A stretch of 42,312 nucleotides of DNA from Algoriphagus sp. (lineage in GTDB: Bacteria > Bacteroidota > Bacteroidia > Cytophagales > Cyclobacteriaceae): NCBI GenBank assembly GCA_023653075.1, contig JAMNXQ010000015.1:1-42312 (forward strand), in the 5' to 3' direction. A program made the position numbers and the translations under genes. Positions 6,729 through 16,297 of this stretch are shown here, in pieces (position 1 is the stretch's first letter; each line of letters opens with the position of its first letter). A model generated the notes under the pieces. That model had not been told where the DNA came from, ran no database searches, and was given only the letters and a program-made list of their open reading frames with translations.

Positions 6729-8528
6729 ATGTTTGCCGCTAAATCTCCGGATGATTCATTGCAATTGGTAACTTCTTTTGACATTAAAGTTGGAGGAAAG
6801 TCTTTGCCTACGGATCTTCTGGTTATGAAAATTCTAGTCAAATCAGAGGTAAATAAAATTGCAAAAGCTTATGTATCTATAGCGGGGGGTAAATCGTATG
6901 AAAATTTGTTTCCTGAAAGTGAAATTGCAAGTTTTGCCCCAGGCAAAACTGTAGACATATCGCTAGGATACGCACAGAAAAATGTCAAGGTTTTTTCTGG
7001 AATTATCACCAAGCATAGCATTGATATTGGTGTAGATTACTTGAGTTTCTCTTCCCGCAACCTATTGTTGTTGGAAGCTTCAGATAAAGCTATAAAAATG
7101 ACGATTGGAAAAAAGTCAGAGCTTTATGAGAAGAAAAAAGATAGTGTGATCATGACTACCTTATTGTCGACGGCAGGTCTAACAAAAACAGTAACTGCGA
7201 CTACGGTAACACACGATTTAATTTCTAGGCATAATTGCAGTGATTGGGAATTTTTACTCAATAGAGCCAAGGCCAATGGGATGGTGGTATTTAATTCAAT
7301 GGGCGCGGTGAGTGTTGAGGTTCCTAAAATTATGGGATCTGAAAAAATAAAAGTCACTTACGGTAAAGACATTAAAACTTTTCGAGGGGATTTAAATGCT
7401 GCTACCCAATTGCAGCAAATGGAGGCAACTAACTACGATATTTTTACTGAAAAGGTAGTAAAACAATCGGGCAAAGATCCCAAATTTGATAAGCCTGGAA
7501 ATATTACTGGTGCGGTCCTAGGTAAGGTTGCTGCAGCGTCAAAAGTAACCTTGAATGTTCCTGTTCCGGTCCTGACTCAGGAACTGAAAGCACATGCAGA
7601 TGCTGCTCTGATGGCAAGTAGAATGCAAAGGATGGTAGGGGAGATGAGTTTCCGAGGGACTACTCTTGTGACTTTGGGAGATCTTGTAAAATTGGATGGC
7701 TTTGGCAAATTATTTAACGGATTGGTATTTATCACCGAAGTAGAACATCGGGTTGAAAATGGGCAATTTATCACCAAAGTTTCCTTTGGGTTGAAACCAA
7801 GTCTATTCCAATCTTCAAATCAGTCGGAATTAAATTTGCTACCTCCTATAGCAGGACTGCATGTTGGAATCGTTAAAAAATTGGATGCCGATCCAAGCAA
7901 AAAAAATAGAATCCAGGTCATGATTCCTTCCCTAAAAAGCACTGGAAATGGCATTTGGGCCATGTTAGGTCACTTTCATGCGGGAAAAAACTCAGGTAGC
8001 TTTTTTGTACCCGAACTAAATTCCGAAGTGATAATTGGATTTATCAACGATGATCCAAGATTTCCAGTGGTGTTGGGATCTTTGTATAGTAAAAACAATA
8101 CAACCAAAGAAAAATTCACCAAGGATAATTTTATCAAATCCATTGTAACTAAAGCAGGTACTCGATTGGAATTTGATGACAAAGACAAGACCTTTAAAGT
8201 GATTACTCCCAAAAAGAACACCATATTTATTTCGGATAAAGCCAAAGGAGTAAAAATTGAAGATCAAAACAAGAATGTAATCACTACCTCTGACAAAGGA
8301 GTAACCATTACTTCCAAGAAGGACATCAAATTGACCGCTTCGGGGAAGTTAGAGCTGAAAGGTACCAAAGGAGTTGTGGTCAGTTCCTCTGCGGGTGACG
8401 CCAAGATTGACGGAAAAAACGTGAATCTAAAAGCCAAAGTAAAAGCAGAAGTAAGTGGGAATGCAGGTACAAATATCAAATCTTCAGCACAGGTCAATAT
8501 CAAAGGGGCAATGGTAAATGTCAATTAA
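6729..8528 (+). CDS. Central spike protein, VgrG-like gp27-gp5 fusion (Afp8/Pvc8-like)
   Basis: Trimeric spike below the tube that punctures the target envelope. Residues about 15-360 correspond to the gp27-like hub (Phage_GPD type). Residues about 375-460 form the gp5 OB-fold, from GLHVGIVKKL to the FFVPELNSEVIIGFINDDPR strand and the VVLGSLYS motif. From about residue 480 to the C-terminus runs a beta-helix of short repeats rich in Lys/Thr/Val (for example GVTITSKKDIKLTASGKLEL), ending abruptly at VNVN. Such a blunt end normally carries a PAAR cone, but no PAAR gene is seen nearby. The length of 599 residues is normal for eCIS spikes without effector extension. Confidence 0.93.
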   Translation: MFAAKSPDDSLQLVTSFDIKVGGKSLPTDLLVMKILVKSEVNKIAKAYVSIAGGKSYENLFPESEIASFAPGKTVDISLGYAQKNVKVFSGIITKHSIDIGVDYLSFSSRNLLLLEASDKAIKMTIGKKSELYEKKKDSVIMTTLLSTAGLTKTVTATTVTHDLISRHNCSDWEFLLNRAKANGMVVFNSMGAVSVEVPKIMGSEKIKVTYGKDIKTFRGDLNAATQLQQMEATNYDIFTEKVVKQSGKDPKFDKPGNITGAVLGKVAAASKVTLNVPVPVLTQELKAHADAALMASRMQRMVGEMSFRGTTLVTLGDLVKLDGFGKLFNGLVFITEVEHRVENGQFITKVSFGLKPSLFQSSNQSELNLLPPIAGLHVGIVKKLDADPSKKNRIQVMIPSLKSTGNGIWAMLGHFHAGKNSGSFFVPELNSEVIIGFINDDPRFPVVLGSLYSKNNTTKEKFTKDNFIKSIVTKAGTRLEFDDKDKTFKVITPKKNTIFISDKAKGVKIEDQNKNVITTSDKGVTITSKKDIKLTASGKLELKGTKGVVVSSSAGDAKIDGKNVNLKAKVKAEVSGNAGTNIKSSAQVNIKGAMVNVN

Positions 8529-8565
8529 ATGAGTTGTCCAGCGCTTCAAAATTTAATTCAAGAGT

Positions 8566-8982
8566 ATGGCAGAAGATAAAAGTTTCTTAGGAAGAGGGTG
8601 GGGGTATCCGGTTACCTTCAATAAGGTATTGGGTAAAGTGAATATGGTAAGCGACGAAGTTGATATTCGACAAAGTTTGGAAATCTACCTCGCTACCCAA
8701 CGTGGAGAAAGACTCTTGCGCCTCAAATATGGTTCTGTTATGCATGAATATATGTTTGAGAGAGCTTCCTATAGCAACTTAAACTTTCTATGCGAGACTC
8801 TGAAAAATGACATGAGAATCTATGAGCCAAGAATAATAGTGCATAAGGTAAAAGTAGATACAAAAAGAGTTAACGATGGTGTGGTTCATTTTATGGTGGA
8901 CTATGAGATTCAATCGACCAACGTAAGAGATAATATCGTCTTTCCTTTTTATATTTTGGAAGGAACTAACATACCTGAATAA
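8566..8982 (+). CDS. gp25-like baseplate wedge / sheath initiator (Afp9/Pvc9-like)
   Basis: A 138-residue protein of the GPW_gp25 family, which links baseplate to the first sheath ring. Visible landmarks are the start FLGRGWGYPVTFN, the DIRQSLEIYLATQRGERLLRL core around residues 35-55, the YGSVMHEYMFE segment, and IYEPRIIVHKV near residue 90. The length fits the family. It lies between the spike and the first large baseplate gene. In Afp/PVC a PAAR gene (afp10) would follow next; here only 5 bases separate it from the baseplate gene. Confidence 0.92.
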   Translation: MAEDKSFLGRGWGYPVTFNKVLGKVNMVSDEVDIRQSLEIYLATQRGERLLRLKYGSVMHEYMFERASYSNLNFLCETLKNDMRIYEPRIIVHKVKVDTKRVNDGVVHFMVDYEIQSTNVRDNIVFPFYILEGTNIPE

Positions 8983-8987
8983 CCATC

Positions 8988-11900
8988 TTGGAAAATCTAA
9001 ACAACTTTACTTCCATAAGCCAGAGAATTCACAAATTGAGTGCTCTCGATACTCGGTATTTTTTGCCCGAGGAGCGTACCTTAAGTGATTTTCTCAAAAC
9101 CATCAATCGGCTTTCCAAGCAGGTAAAATTTTTTGATGAGAACCTGCAGGAACGTGGAGACTGGTTTGATTTTTTCATTTCTAACGAACTTTTTTTATTA
9201 GCAGAAATCGAAAATTTTGATACAAAGTCTTTAGAAAAAGATAAAACAGCCATTCTACTACAGTTTGAAAGAAGCGATGTCCTAGCCGAAAAAAACCAAT
9301 TGATTCTTCAACTTTTTGAGCAGATCAAAGGGATGCTCGTCACGATTGATTATTGGTACAGACTTTCATCGGATTACAATAAAAAGAAGGAAAGCACAAC
9401 CCTTGAAAATGAATTGGTAGGTGCCATTTCCTACCGTTGCAAATCCGTTTATGCGCAACTCCAATTCTTAGCTTCAGAACTCAAGCTATTGAATAGTCCA
9501 ATCCACCTGGAAATAGGTGATCTGAACTTGAAGAGCTTGTGGGAGGCAAGTCCAACCACTTCAACTTCGTCTCCAATTGGATGGGGTGCGGAAATATTGG
9601 ATGTCAATTATCTCCTGAAGCAATTGCTTCTGCTACACCGTCCGGTATTCAGAACAATTGTTAATCTGACCGAAAGATCCAAACTACTTTTCCGTGAAAA
9701 CTTGGCTCATAAGCAAGATCACGAGCCCCATATTGGCTTGCTAATTGCTTTTTTCCAACTATTTAGCCAGTTACAGGAGGAGATGAATTCTGTGCCAGAT
9801 AGGCTGTTGACGTATTATTTCGAACGTATCCTTGGCCAACTTAGAAAGGAACAAGAAGCGGATACGGTGCAGTGCTATGCTACCATAGATGATGAAATCG
9901 ATCAGGTGCTTGTTCCTAAAAACTCTCGGCTTTTAGCGGGGCAAAACGAGGAGGGGAGTGATATTTTGTACGAGGTCAAAAACCCTGTCACATTTTCAAA
10001 CTTAAAGTTAGCTAGCCTTTTTACCTTATTTGTTTCAAGAGCTAAACTTATTGATCCAGGCACTCCATTTCAAACCGTCAACGGAATTTACTCCAAGCAT
10101 ATTCCTGTATTGGAAGAGTATAAGCCTTTTCAAGCTTTGGGTGAAGAGCAGCGATTCTTGAATAAGTCGGGTAAAACCATGGAAGAGGTGGACATTGGAT
10201 TTTCAGTATCCTCTCCAACCTTGAGGCTAGGGGGTGGATATCGAGAAGTGCATCTTGAATTCGTATTTTTACCAGAAAGCTACCAATACTTCCTGGCCAT
10301 GCTTTTGTCTATTTCCAGGACAAAAAATCTATTGCCAGAGGAAGTTTTCCATCAAATCTTCGAAGGCTCCTTGAGCTTACAGCATACGACTGATAAAGGT
10401 TGGTGTGAGGTGCCTGCCCATGAGGTGCTTCCCCCTATGAGCTGGAATGAAAATAGTTTTAAGCTTGTGTTTAACTTGGGTCCTGGTCACCCTGCAATTT
10501 CTCCTTATCTAGAGGAAGTGCATGCCGAAGGATTGAATTTGCAGCAACCTGTGTTGAAGATTCTCCTTAAAAACCAACATGTCTTTCATCCCTATTCCTT
10601 TTTGCAGTTTCTGGAATTGGAGCAGATAAAAATAGGGGTGAGCGTCAAGCAATTGAAAAATCTGAGTCTTCACAGCAGCTTCGGGCCTATTGATCAAAGT
10701 ATTCCTTTCGATTTGATGGGGCCAGTTCCAAAGGTGGGGAGCTACCTCTTAATCGGCAATGAGGAGATTTTCTCTAAGGATCTGGAAAGCCTACAAGTGG
10801 GATGGACCTTTCATGACCTACCACGAGGTGAAGACATGAAGTCTTTTTATGCAGAGTATCCGTACGGAATTGAAAATGATAGCTTCAAACTCAAGATTCA
10901 GGCGCTTTCTGACTATAAATTTTTGCCAAGGGATGGATCCCAAACCGTAGTTACCAACTTGTTTGAAGAGCAAGATGGGCGTGTTATGTCGGAAAGGTAC
11001 GTTCAAGAAATAGACCTCGAGGCCTTACAAATTCTCCCGGACTATACCTTCCAGTTAGATGAGGACGAGGAACTCATTTCCAATCAGAAAACTGGATTTT
11101 TGAAATTTGAATTGATCTCTCCCGGCATTGGGTTTGGGTACGATGTATATTCCACTATTTACGCAAACAATATTGCGGAAGCTACGAATGCCCAGCTCGA
11201 AAATCCAAAGGCCAAATTTAAAGTGGTAGAGCCCAATGAGCCTTTTTCACCGATGGCCAAGGATATCTACATAGACTATAGTTCTTCATCGGAGATTAAT
11301 TTTTTGGGTACGCGTTCGTTTACCAACCAAACTAAAAAGCAAGAAAATTTTATACAGATTCATCCCTTTGGGAAGAAGTTTTTATTGAAAGATGGCTTAG
11401 TCTATGACAATGGACTACTTCCATTTTTTGAACTTCAAGGAGCCTTATTTTTTGGTTTCGAGGCAAAAGAATTTCCAGAGGAGTTCAGTATGCTCTTTGA
11501 AATTGCCAAAAACAATGGTGGGTTTCATGGAGATGCACCTAAGTTGGACTGGTTTTATCTGGCAAATGACGATTGGAAGCCTTTCAAACAAGAGGACATT
11601 TTGTTTGATAGTAGCTTTGGACTCACCAGGTCAGGGATTATTTCTTTTAAAAGCCCCAAGGATATCAACTTGAATAATCTAGTGATGCCCAATGAGTTGT
11701 TTTGGGTTTGTTGCCGAACTAAAGATCAGCAACCCATGGTGAGTATGATTTCTGGGATTTACATGAATGCCTTTGCAGCGCAGGCGATTTTAGAAAAAGA
11801 CATTCAGCATGAATCTGTGCTTCCAGCTTTTTCTATTGAATCTTTTGAGAATGATTTTCCGGGTCTATTGGGGGTGATTCAGCCGATCGAATCATCTGGT

Positions 11901-12743
11901 GGTAGGCCAAGAGAGGAAAAGGAGCATTATTTCCGGAGAGTTAGTGAAAGTCTCAAGCATAAGTTTAGAGCCGTGACCCGCTGGGATATCGAGAAGATGT
12001 TGCTTCAAGAATTTAGCTGGTTGGGATTCGTACAAGTGTTTGGCAATTTTGGTCATGAAAATTTTGTGGATCCAGGCGAGGTAGTAGTGGTTGGGATGCC
12101 CAAAATTGTGGATCAAGAGAACTTTTATTTGCCTAAGCTAAACCCTGGCCAGCTCAAGGAGATGGAGTTGTACCTTAAAAAAATTGTCAACCCTTTTGTG
12201 GTTTTTAAAGTCATCAATCCGCAATACGAATACTTGATGATCAAGGGGAAGATCAAGTTTACCTCCTCAGATACCGGTTTGCTGTTTAAAAAATTGTACC
12301 AAGAATTGCTGAATGAAACCTGTCCTTGGTTTTATGACGACATTTCAACGGCCTTTTACCAACGCGAAACCAAACGTGCTGAGATCTTAAATCTGATTAC
12401 CACCCGATCCTATGTTAAGTTTTTCACCAGCTTTTCTCTAGCTCAAATGTTTGAAAATGAGCGAGGGGAGTATCAGTTTGTAGATGGGGCTCTTTTGGAT
12501 GACGGGATGGAAACAGTAACCATAGGCAAGCCTTGGTCTATCCTTATCCCTTATCCGCTCAAGAAAATTGACTTGGTAGAAGAAGAGAAATACCTCCCAG
12601 CAGAGGCATTCGATTTGGAAGATATGGTGATCGGTGAAAACCTGATCATCACATCAGAATACGAAGAAACTGTAGAGGATACAGGAATTGAACTTAAAAA
12701 AGCAGATGACTTAGCGTATTATCACTTTAATTTCAAATTTTAG
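8988..12743 (+). CDS. Large baseplate protein with baseplate-J-like region (Afp11/Pvc11-like)
   Basis: A 1251-residue baseplate wedge protein. The N-terminal ~170 residues are helical (FLKTINRLSKQVKFFDEN and a second helical stretch). The middle is beta-rich. The baseplate J/gp6-like region is near residues 957-1050, with FENDFPGLLGVIQPIE, then REEKEHYFRRVSESLKHK and WDIEKMLLQEF. The start is a TTG at 8988: the only upstream in-frame codons before a TGA at 8976 are ATA, ACC and ATC, and the next in-frame ATG is more than 100 codons in, past the conserved N-terminus. The long middle region may hold fibre- or interaction-type inserts. The fibre-like gene follows after 2 bases. Confidence 0.9.
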   Translation: MENLNNFTSISQRIHKLSALDTRYFLPEERTLSDFLKTINRLSKQVKFFDENLQERGDWFDFFISNELFLLAEIENFDTKSLEKDKTAILLQFERSDVLAEKNQLILQLFEQIKGMLVTIDYWYRLSSDYNKKKESTTLENELVGAISYRCKSVYAQLQFLASELKLLNSPIHLEIGDLNLKSLWEASPTTSTSSPIGWGAEILDVNYLLKQLLLLHRPVFRTIVNLTERSKLLFRENLAHKQDHEPHIGLLIAFFQLFSQLQEEMNSVPDRLLTYYFERILGQLRKEQEADTVQCYATIDDEIDQVLVPKNSRLLAGQNEEGSDILYEVKNPVTFSNLKLASLFTLFVSRAKLIDPGTPFQTVNGIYSKHIPVLEEYKPFQALGEEQRFLNKSGKTMEEVDIGFSVSSPTLRLGGGYREVHLEFVFLPESYQYFLAMLLSISRTKNLLPEEVFHQIFEGSLSLQHTTDKGWCEVPAHEVLPPMSWNENSFKLVFNLGPGHPAISPYLEEVHAEGLNLQQPVLKILLKNQHVFHPYSFLQFLELEQIKIGVSVKQLKNLSLHSSFGPIDQSIPFDLMGPVPKVGSYLLIGNEEIFSKDLESLQVGWTFHDLPRGEDMKSFYAEYPYGIENDSFKLKIQALSDYKFLPRDGSQTVVTNLFEEQDGRVMSERYVQEIDLEALQILPDYTFQLDEDEELISNQKTGFLKFELISPGIGFGYDVYSTIYANNIAEATNAQLENPKAKFKVVEPNEPFSPMAKDIYIDYSSSSEINFLGTRSFTNQTKKQENFIQIHPFGKKFLLKDGLVYDNGLLPFFELQGALFFGFEAKEFPEEFSMLFEIAKNNGGFHGDAPKLDWFYLANDDWKPFKQEDILFDSSFGLTRSGIISFKSPKDINLNNLVMPNELFWVCCRTKDQQPMVSMISGIYMNAFAAQAILEKDIQHESVLPAFSIESFENDFPGLLGVIQPIESSGGRPREEKEHYFRRVSESLKHKFRAVTRWDIEKMLLQEFSWLGFVQVFGNFGHENFVDPGEVVVVGMPKIVDQENFYLPKLNPGQLKEMELYLKKIVNPFVVFKVINPQYEYLMIKGKIKFTSSDTGLLFKKLYQELLNETCPWFYDDISTAFYQRETKRAEILNLITTRSYVKFFTSFSLAQMFENERGEYQFVDGALLDDGMETVTIGKPWSILIPYPLKKIDLVEEEKYLPAEAFDLEDMVIGENLIITSEYEETVEDTGIELKKADDLAYYHFNFKF

Positions 12744-12745
12744 AT

Positions 12746-13483
12746 ATGGCATTATTAAATAGACAATCCTTACTCAACTACTTTAAAAAAGGTAGTGCGC
12801 CTTCAGAAAGGCATTTTGCGGATTTGATTGAGTCTACGGTCAATATTGTAGATGATGGAATTTCGAGAGAAGGTGATAGTGGTTTTAAAATCACCCCTGT
12901 AGGTAGATCAAAGCGTTTGATTTCTTTCTACAAGAATTTCAAGCAAGTCAATCCTGAGTGGAGCATCAATTTGGATCAAGAGCAAAATGGAGGCTTGGCC
13001 TTCCAGGAAGAAGAAAACAAACCACTCCTGGTTCTAAAAAATGGAGGAAACGTCGGCATAGATGAAGAAAATCCCAAATCAAAATTAGACGTCAATGGGG
13101 TCATCACTTCCAAGGGGAGAGTGGGTTCTTTGTATGCAGGGCAAGTGCCTGCGGACGGTAAGTGGTATACGATAGTAGACCAAATTAAAGAACCTTGTGC
13201 CTTTGAGGTAATGGCGCGCGTTGATGGTGAAAAAGGCAGTGGTCGGTATGCTTTGGCTCATGCGATCGCACTGAATACCTTTGGAGGACCACTTTCGCAA
13301 GGTAGAATAAACAAAACCTCCACCTATTATGGGAGTTTTTTTAATCGCTTAAGATTTCGTTGGTCGGGAGAATTGTACAACTATACCTTGCAGGTAAAGA
13401 CCGCACGGCATTACGGTTTGAATCCAACCTCAGGAGAGCCTTATCCCATTCGATTTTCAGTAGGTAGTCTTCTTCCTCTTTAA
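12746..13483 (+). CDS. Fibre- or needle-like protein between the two baseplate genes
   Basis: A 245-residue protein. Residues 1-70 begin with a conserved helical segment (LLNRQSLLNYFKKGSAPSE). The middle has the repeat-like linker NVGIDEENPKSKLDVNGVI (about residues 101-119), which is typical of trimeric phage fibres and spikes. The C-terminal ~125 residues form a beta-rich domain (ADGKWYTIVDQI, YGSFFNRLRFRWSGELYNYT). This build suits a trimer with a distal binding domain, so a receptor-binding role is likely but not shown. It is much shorter than the Afp13 fibre. Position between Afp11-like and Afp12-like genes is common in Bacteroidota clusters. Confidence 0.7.
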   Translation: MALLNRQSLLNYFKKGSAPSERHFADLIESTVNIVDDGISREGDSGFKITPVGRSKRLISFYKNFKQVNPEWSINLDQEQNGGLAFQEEENKPLLVLKNGGNVGIDEENPKSKLDVNGVITSKGRVGSLYAGQVPADGKWYTIVDQIKEPCAFEVMARVDGEKGSGRYALAHAIALNTFGGPLSQGRINKTSTYYGSFFNRLRFRWSGELYNYTLQVKTARHYGLNPTSGEPYPIRFSVGSLLPL

Positions 13484-13510
13484 TTCAACTTCCCAAACTT
13501 ATCCAGTACC

Positions 13511-16297
13511 GTGGCTAATTCTATTCCAAGTCAACATTCTGAAAAGCCTATTCTTAGGTACGACCTCCTATTTGAGGAGGGGCTCAATTTTGTGCAAAAG
13601 TATTCAGGAAAAATTTGGACTGATTACAACTACCACGACCCAGGAGTCACCTTTTTGGAATACCTTACTTATGCCCTTACCGATCTAGGTTACCGAACAG
13701 ATTTTCCTGTAGAAGACCTCTTTTTGTTTGGTACTGATAATTTTGATTCGATCAAAGAAAATTTACTTTTTGGACCAGCAGCAGCCTTTAGTAGTTCGCC
13801 AATTCAAGTCAATGATTACAGGAAACTGATTATTGACCGAATCAAGTTGGTAGCCAATGCATGGGTAATTCCAATCCAAGATCATAAGATGGGCCTGAAG
13901 GGCTTGTTTGAGATTTACATTGAATGCTCGGAGGACTTGAGTGATATTGAACTTCATTACCTTAAAAAAGAAGTGGCTGACCTATTTCATGCCAACAGAC
14001 TTATAGGTCATGATTTGGAGGAAGTATTTATTCTAAAGAAAGTATACCTAAGTTTAGAAGGAGCAATTAGCATTGAATCTGATTCCCTGGGTGAATTGGT
14101 TATGGCCAAAATCTATGCGGCGCTAGATGGATATATCAATCCTCAGGTTCAGTTTCACGATCCGACTAACCTCTGGAAGGAACAAGGATTTTCACCTGAG
14201 GAGGTATTTACAGGGCCCTTACCCAAGTTTGGTTTTGTCTTTGAAGAGGCATTAACTGAAAAAATCGATGCCATTTACCTTTCTAGAATTAAAGAATTAA
14301 TTCTTTCTGTGGAAGGGGTGAAAGAAATTAGAAGTCTACAACTTTTTAAAAATGGGCTTCCTGTGTTCGATAATTTTGTTCAATTAGAAAAAACAGAATT
14401 TCCCAAGATTCTTTACCTCGATGAACTTACGGAGTCTTTTCAAAGTAAAGTTCAGCTACTAAAAAACAATGTAGTCTACGGGGTGGATCCAATCATCACT
14501 AAACAGTTACTTTCCACTGAGGTTTCTTCGAGCAATAAATTTTATCACCAAGAGCTGCAGTATGAAGAAAAATTGCCAAGGGGACGTTTTTCATTGGAGC
14601 AGCTAAGCAAACATTTTCCGATCCACAATGAGCTTCCTAATTTCTTTGGGGTAGGCGTAAATGGGGTGTCTCAAAACGCTCCTAAAGAGGTACAGGCTTC
14701 TTCTTTGCAAGTGTCGGCTTACTTGTACTTTTTTGAACAATTTATGGCCTCCTATTTGGCGCAGCTGTCAAGTTTAAGGCATTTATTTTCGGTTAAAAAC
14801 ACCTCTCATACGTATTTTAACCAGCTTCCCACTGCTATTCCTAATCTAGAAAAACTCGTATCCTCCTATGAGGAGATCGAAAAAACGCTTGGAGAAGCAG
14901 CAGGCCAAAACCAGGACTATTTGGATCGAAGAAATAGGCTATTGGACCATTTGCTTGCTCGATTTGGAGAAAAATTAGACGAAGCTAGCCTTCGAAAAAT
15001 TAGTCGATCCAATGCGGTGGATTCATCTGAAGAGTGGGGTGTTTCTGTGATTCAAACTAAGATGAATTTGTTGACTCAACTCATTGAGCTGGGGCAAACA
15101 AAAGCAAAGGGCTTTGACATGAAAGCCATGGAAATTTGGAATTGTACCAACCTTTCCAGCATTGAAAAACGGATAGCCTTGTCTTTAGGCATTCAAAATT
15201 TGCAAAGAAGAAATATTTCTGCTCCGTTGATCAAACATCTTCAAGTAGAAAAATCCAAAGAACAAGTTGGGGAGTGGGAATTGGTGGACCTAAAGCTAGC
15301 TGCTGGAGATCCTGCTCGAGTATATGCGCTTCCCGCTCAAAACTACCAAGATGAAGCCGTTCATTTTTATGGCAAGGGACTTTCCTTCATCAAGGAGATT
15401 TTTGAATTGATTTCCAATGAAAAAGGAATTTTGATTGCACATACTGAGGACAACAAACAGCATTTTTTGTTGATGAAACAAAGGTATGCAGACTATCCTG
15501 CTTTGATTTATCGAGCAGACCGTATGGAAGATTGTGTAGCTAAGCGGGATCAAATCATAGCTAAAATTTCCGAATTGGATGAGCAGTCGGAAGGCTTCCA
15601 TCTTATCGAAAATATTTTACTAAGGCCCTTGGAATCCGTCTCTTACCTATTCTCTTTTTTGAATGCCGATGGGGAAACGTTTATTGAAGGGCTTTTTCCT
15701 GGCGATATGGAGACCCAACGCTCAATAGGAGAGGATTTGTTTGGGTTTGGTCTTCAGGTAGAAAATTACAGTATTGTAGAAGAGGAGAATACACTTTCCT
15801 ACTCCGTGTTGATCTATAACTTTGGACATGAACCCGTTGCGAAAATAAAGAATAAGTTTAGCTCTAAGCCAGGAGCAAAAAAAGCAATTGATTTGGCAAT
15901 CCGATTTTTTGAAGAAGTACGTAGCAAATCCGTGGCTCCAGATACCTATATGGAAGTCAATCTGGTGGGTGGCTCTGGACATGGTTTTCCAGTTGATTTC
16001 CAATTTTCCGATACACTTACTTTTGTATTCCCAGAATGGCCTTTGAGGTTTCAGAAATCAGACTTGATCAATTACCTGCAAAAGCTGATAGCTGAAAACA
16101 TCATGGCTCATCAATCGGCCAAGGTTTATTTTGTTAATCCTTTGGATCTGTTTCGATTTGAAGAGTTGTATTACGAATGGTTGTTTGCCAAAAACCAGGA
16201 CCAATTGGACTTTAAAAAAATCGATTCCCTGTCCTTGCAGCTGATACAGCTTTTGAGAAGTTTCCAGTCCGTCTATTCTAGTCCTTCAAATGGCTAA
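13511..16297 (+). CDS. Second large baseplate protein (Afp12/Pvc12-like)
   Basis: A 928-residue baseplate wedge partner of the upstream J-type protein. The N-terminus carries the family motif WTDYNYHDPGVTFLEYLTYALTDLGYR (split here around residues 36-62), with the core NYHDPG. The C-terminal part (about residues 680-810) contains FHLIENILLRPL, also characteristic. Start choice: GTG at 13511. An in-frame TAA, which is the stop of the previous gene, lies 30 bases upstream, no ATG occurs between them, and the conserved motif begins soon after. Both large baseplate genes thus use non-ATG starts. The end overlaps the tape-measure gene by 8 bases. Confidence 0.88.
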   Translation: MANSIPSQHSEKPILRYDLLFEEGLNFVQKYSGKIWTDYNYHDPGVTFLEYLTYALTDLGYRTDFPVEDLFLFGTDNFDSIKENLLFGPAAAFSSSPIQVNDYRKLIIDRIKLVANAWVIPIQDHKMGLKGLFEIYIECSEDLSDIELHYLKKEVADLFHANRLIGHDLEEVFILKKVYLSLEGAISIESDSLGELVMAKIYAALDGYINPQVQFHDPTNLWKEQGFSPEEVFTGPLPKFGFVFEEALTEKIDAIYLSRIKELILSVEGVKEIRSLQLFKNGLPVFDNFVQLEKTEFPKILYLDELTESFQSKVQLLKNNVVYGVDPIITKQLLSTEVSSSNKFYHQELQYEEKLPRGRFSLEQLSKHFPIHNELPNFFGVGVNGVSQNAPKEVQASSLQVSAYLYFFEQFMASYLAQLSSLRHLFSVKNTSHTYFNQLPTAIPNLEKLVSSYEEIEKTLGEAAGQNQDYLDRRNRLLDHLLARFGEKLDEASLRKISRSNAVDSSEEWGVSVIQTKMNLLTQLIELGQTKAKGFDMKAMEIWNCTNLSSIEKRIALSLGIQNLQRRNISAPLIKHLQVEKSKEQVGEWELVDLKLAAGDPARVYALPAQNYQDEAVHFYGKGLSFIKEIFELISNEKGILIAHTEDNKQHFLLMKQRYADYPALIYRADRMEDCVAKRDQIIAKISELDEQSEGFHLIENILLRPLESVSYLFSFLNADGETFIEGLFPGDMETQRSIGEDLFGFGLQVENYSIVEEENTLSYSVLIYNFGHEPVAKIKNKFSSKPGAKKAIDLAIRFFEEVRSKSVAPDTYMEVNLVGGSGHGFPVDFQFSDTLTFVFPEWPLRFQKSDLINYLQKLIAENIMAHQSAKVYFVNPLDLFRFEELYYEWLFAKNQDQLDFKKIDSLSLQLIQLLRSFQSVYSSPSNG

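Noticed and set aside
11404..11673. 89-residue plus-strand frame inside the Afp11-like gene
   Set aside because: It lies wholly within a well-supported baseplate gene in a different frame, with no recognisable domain.
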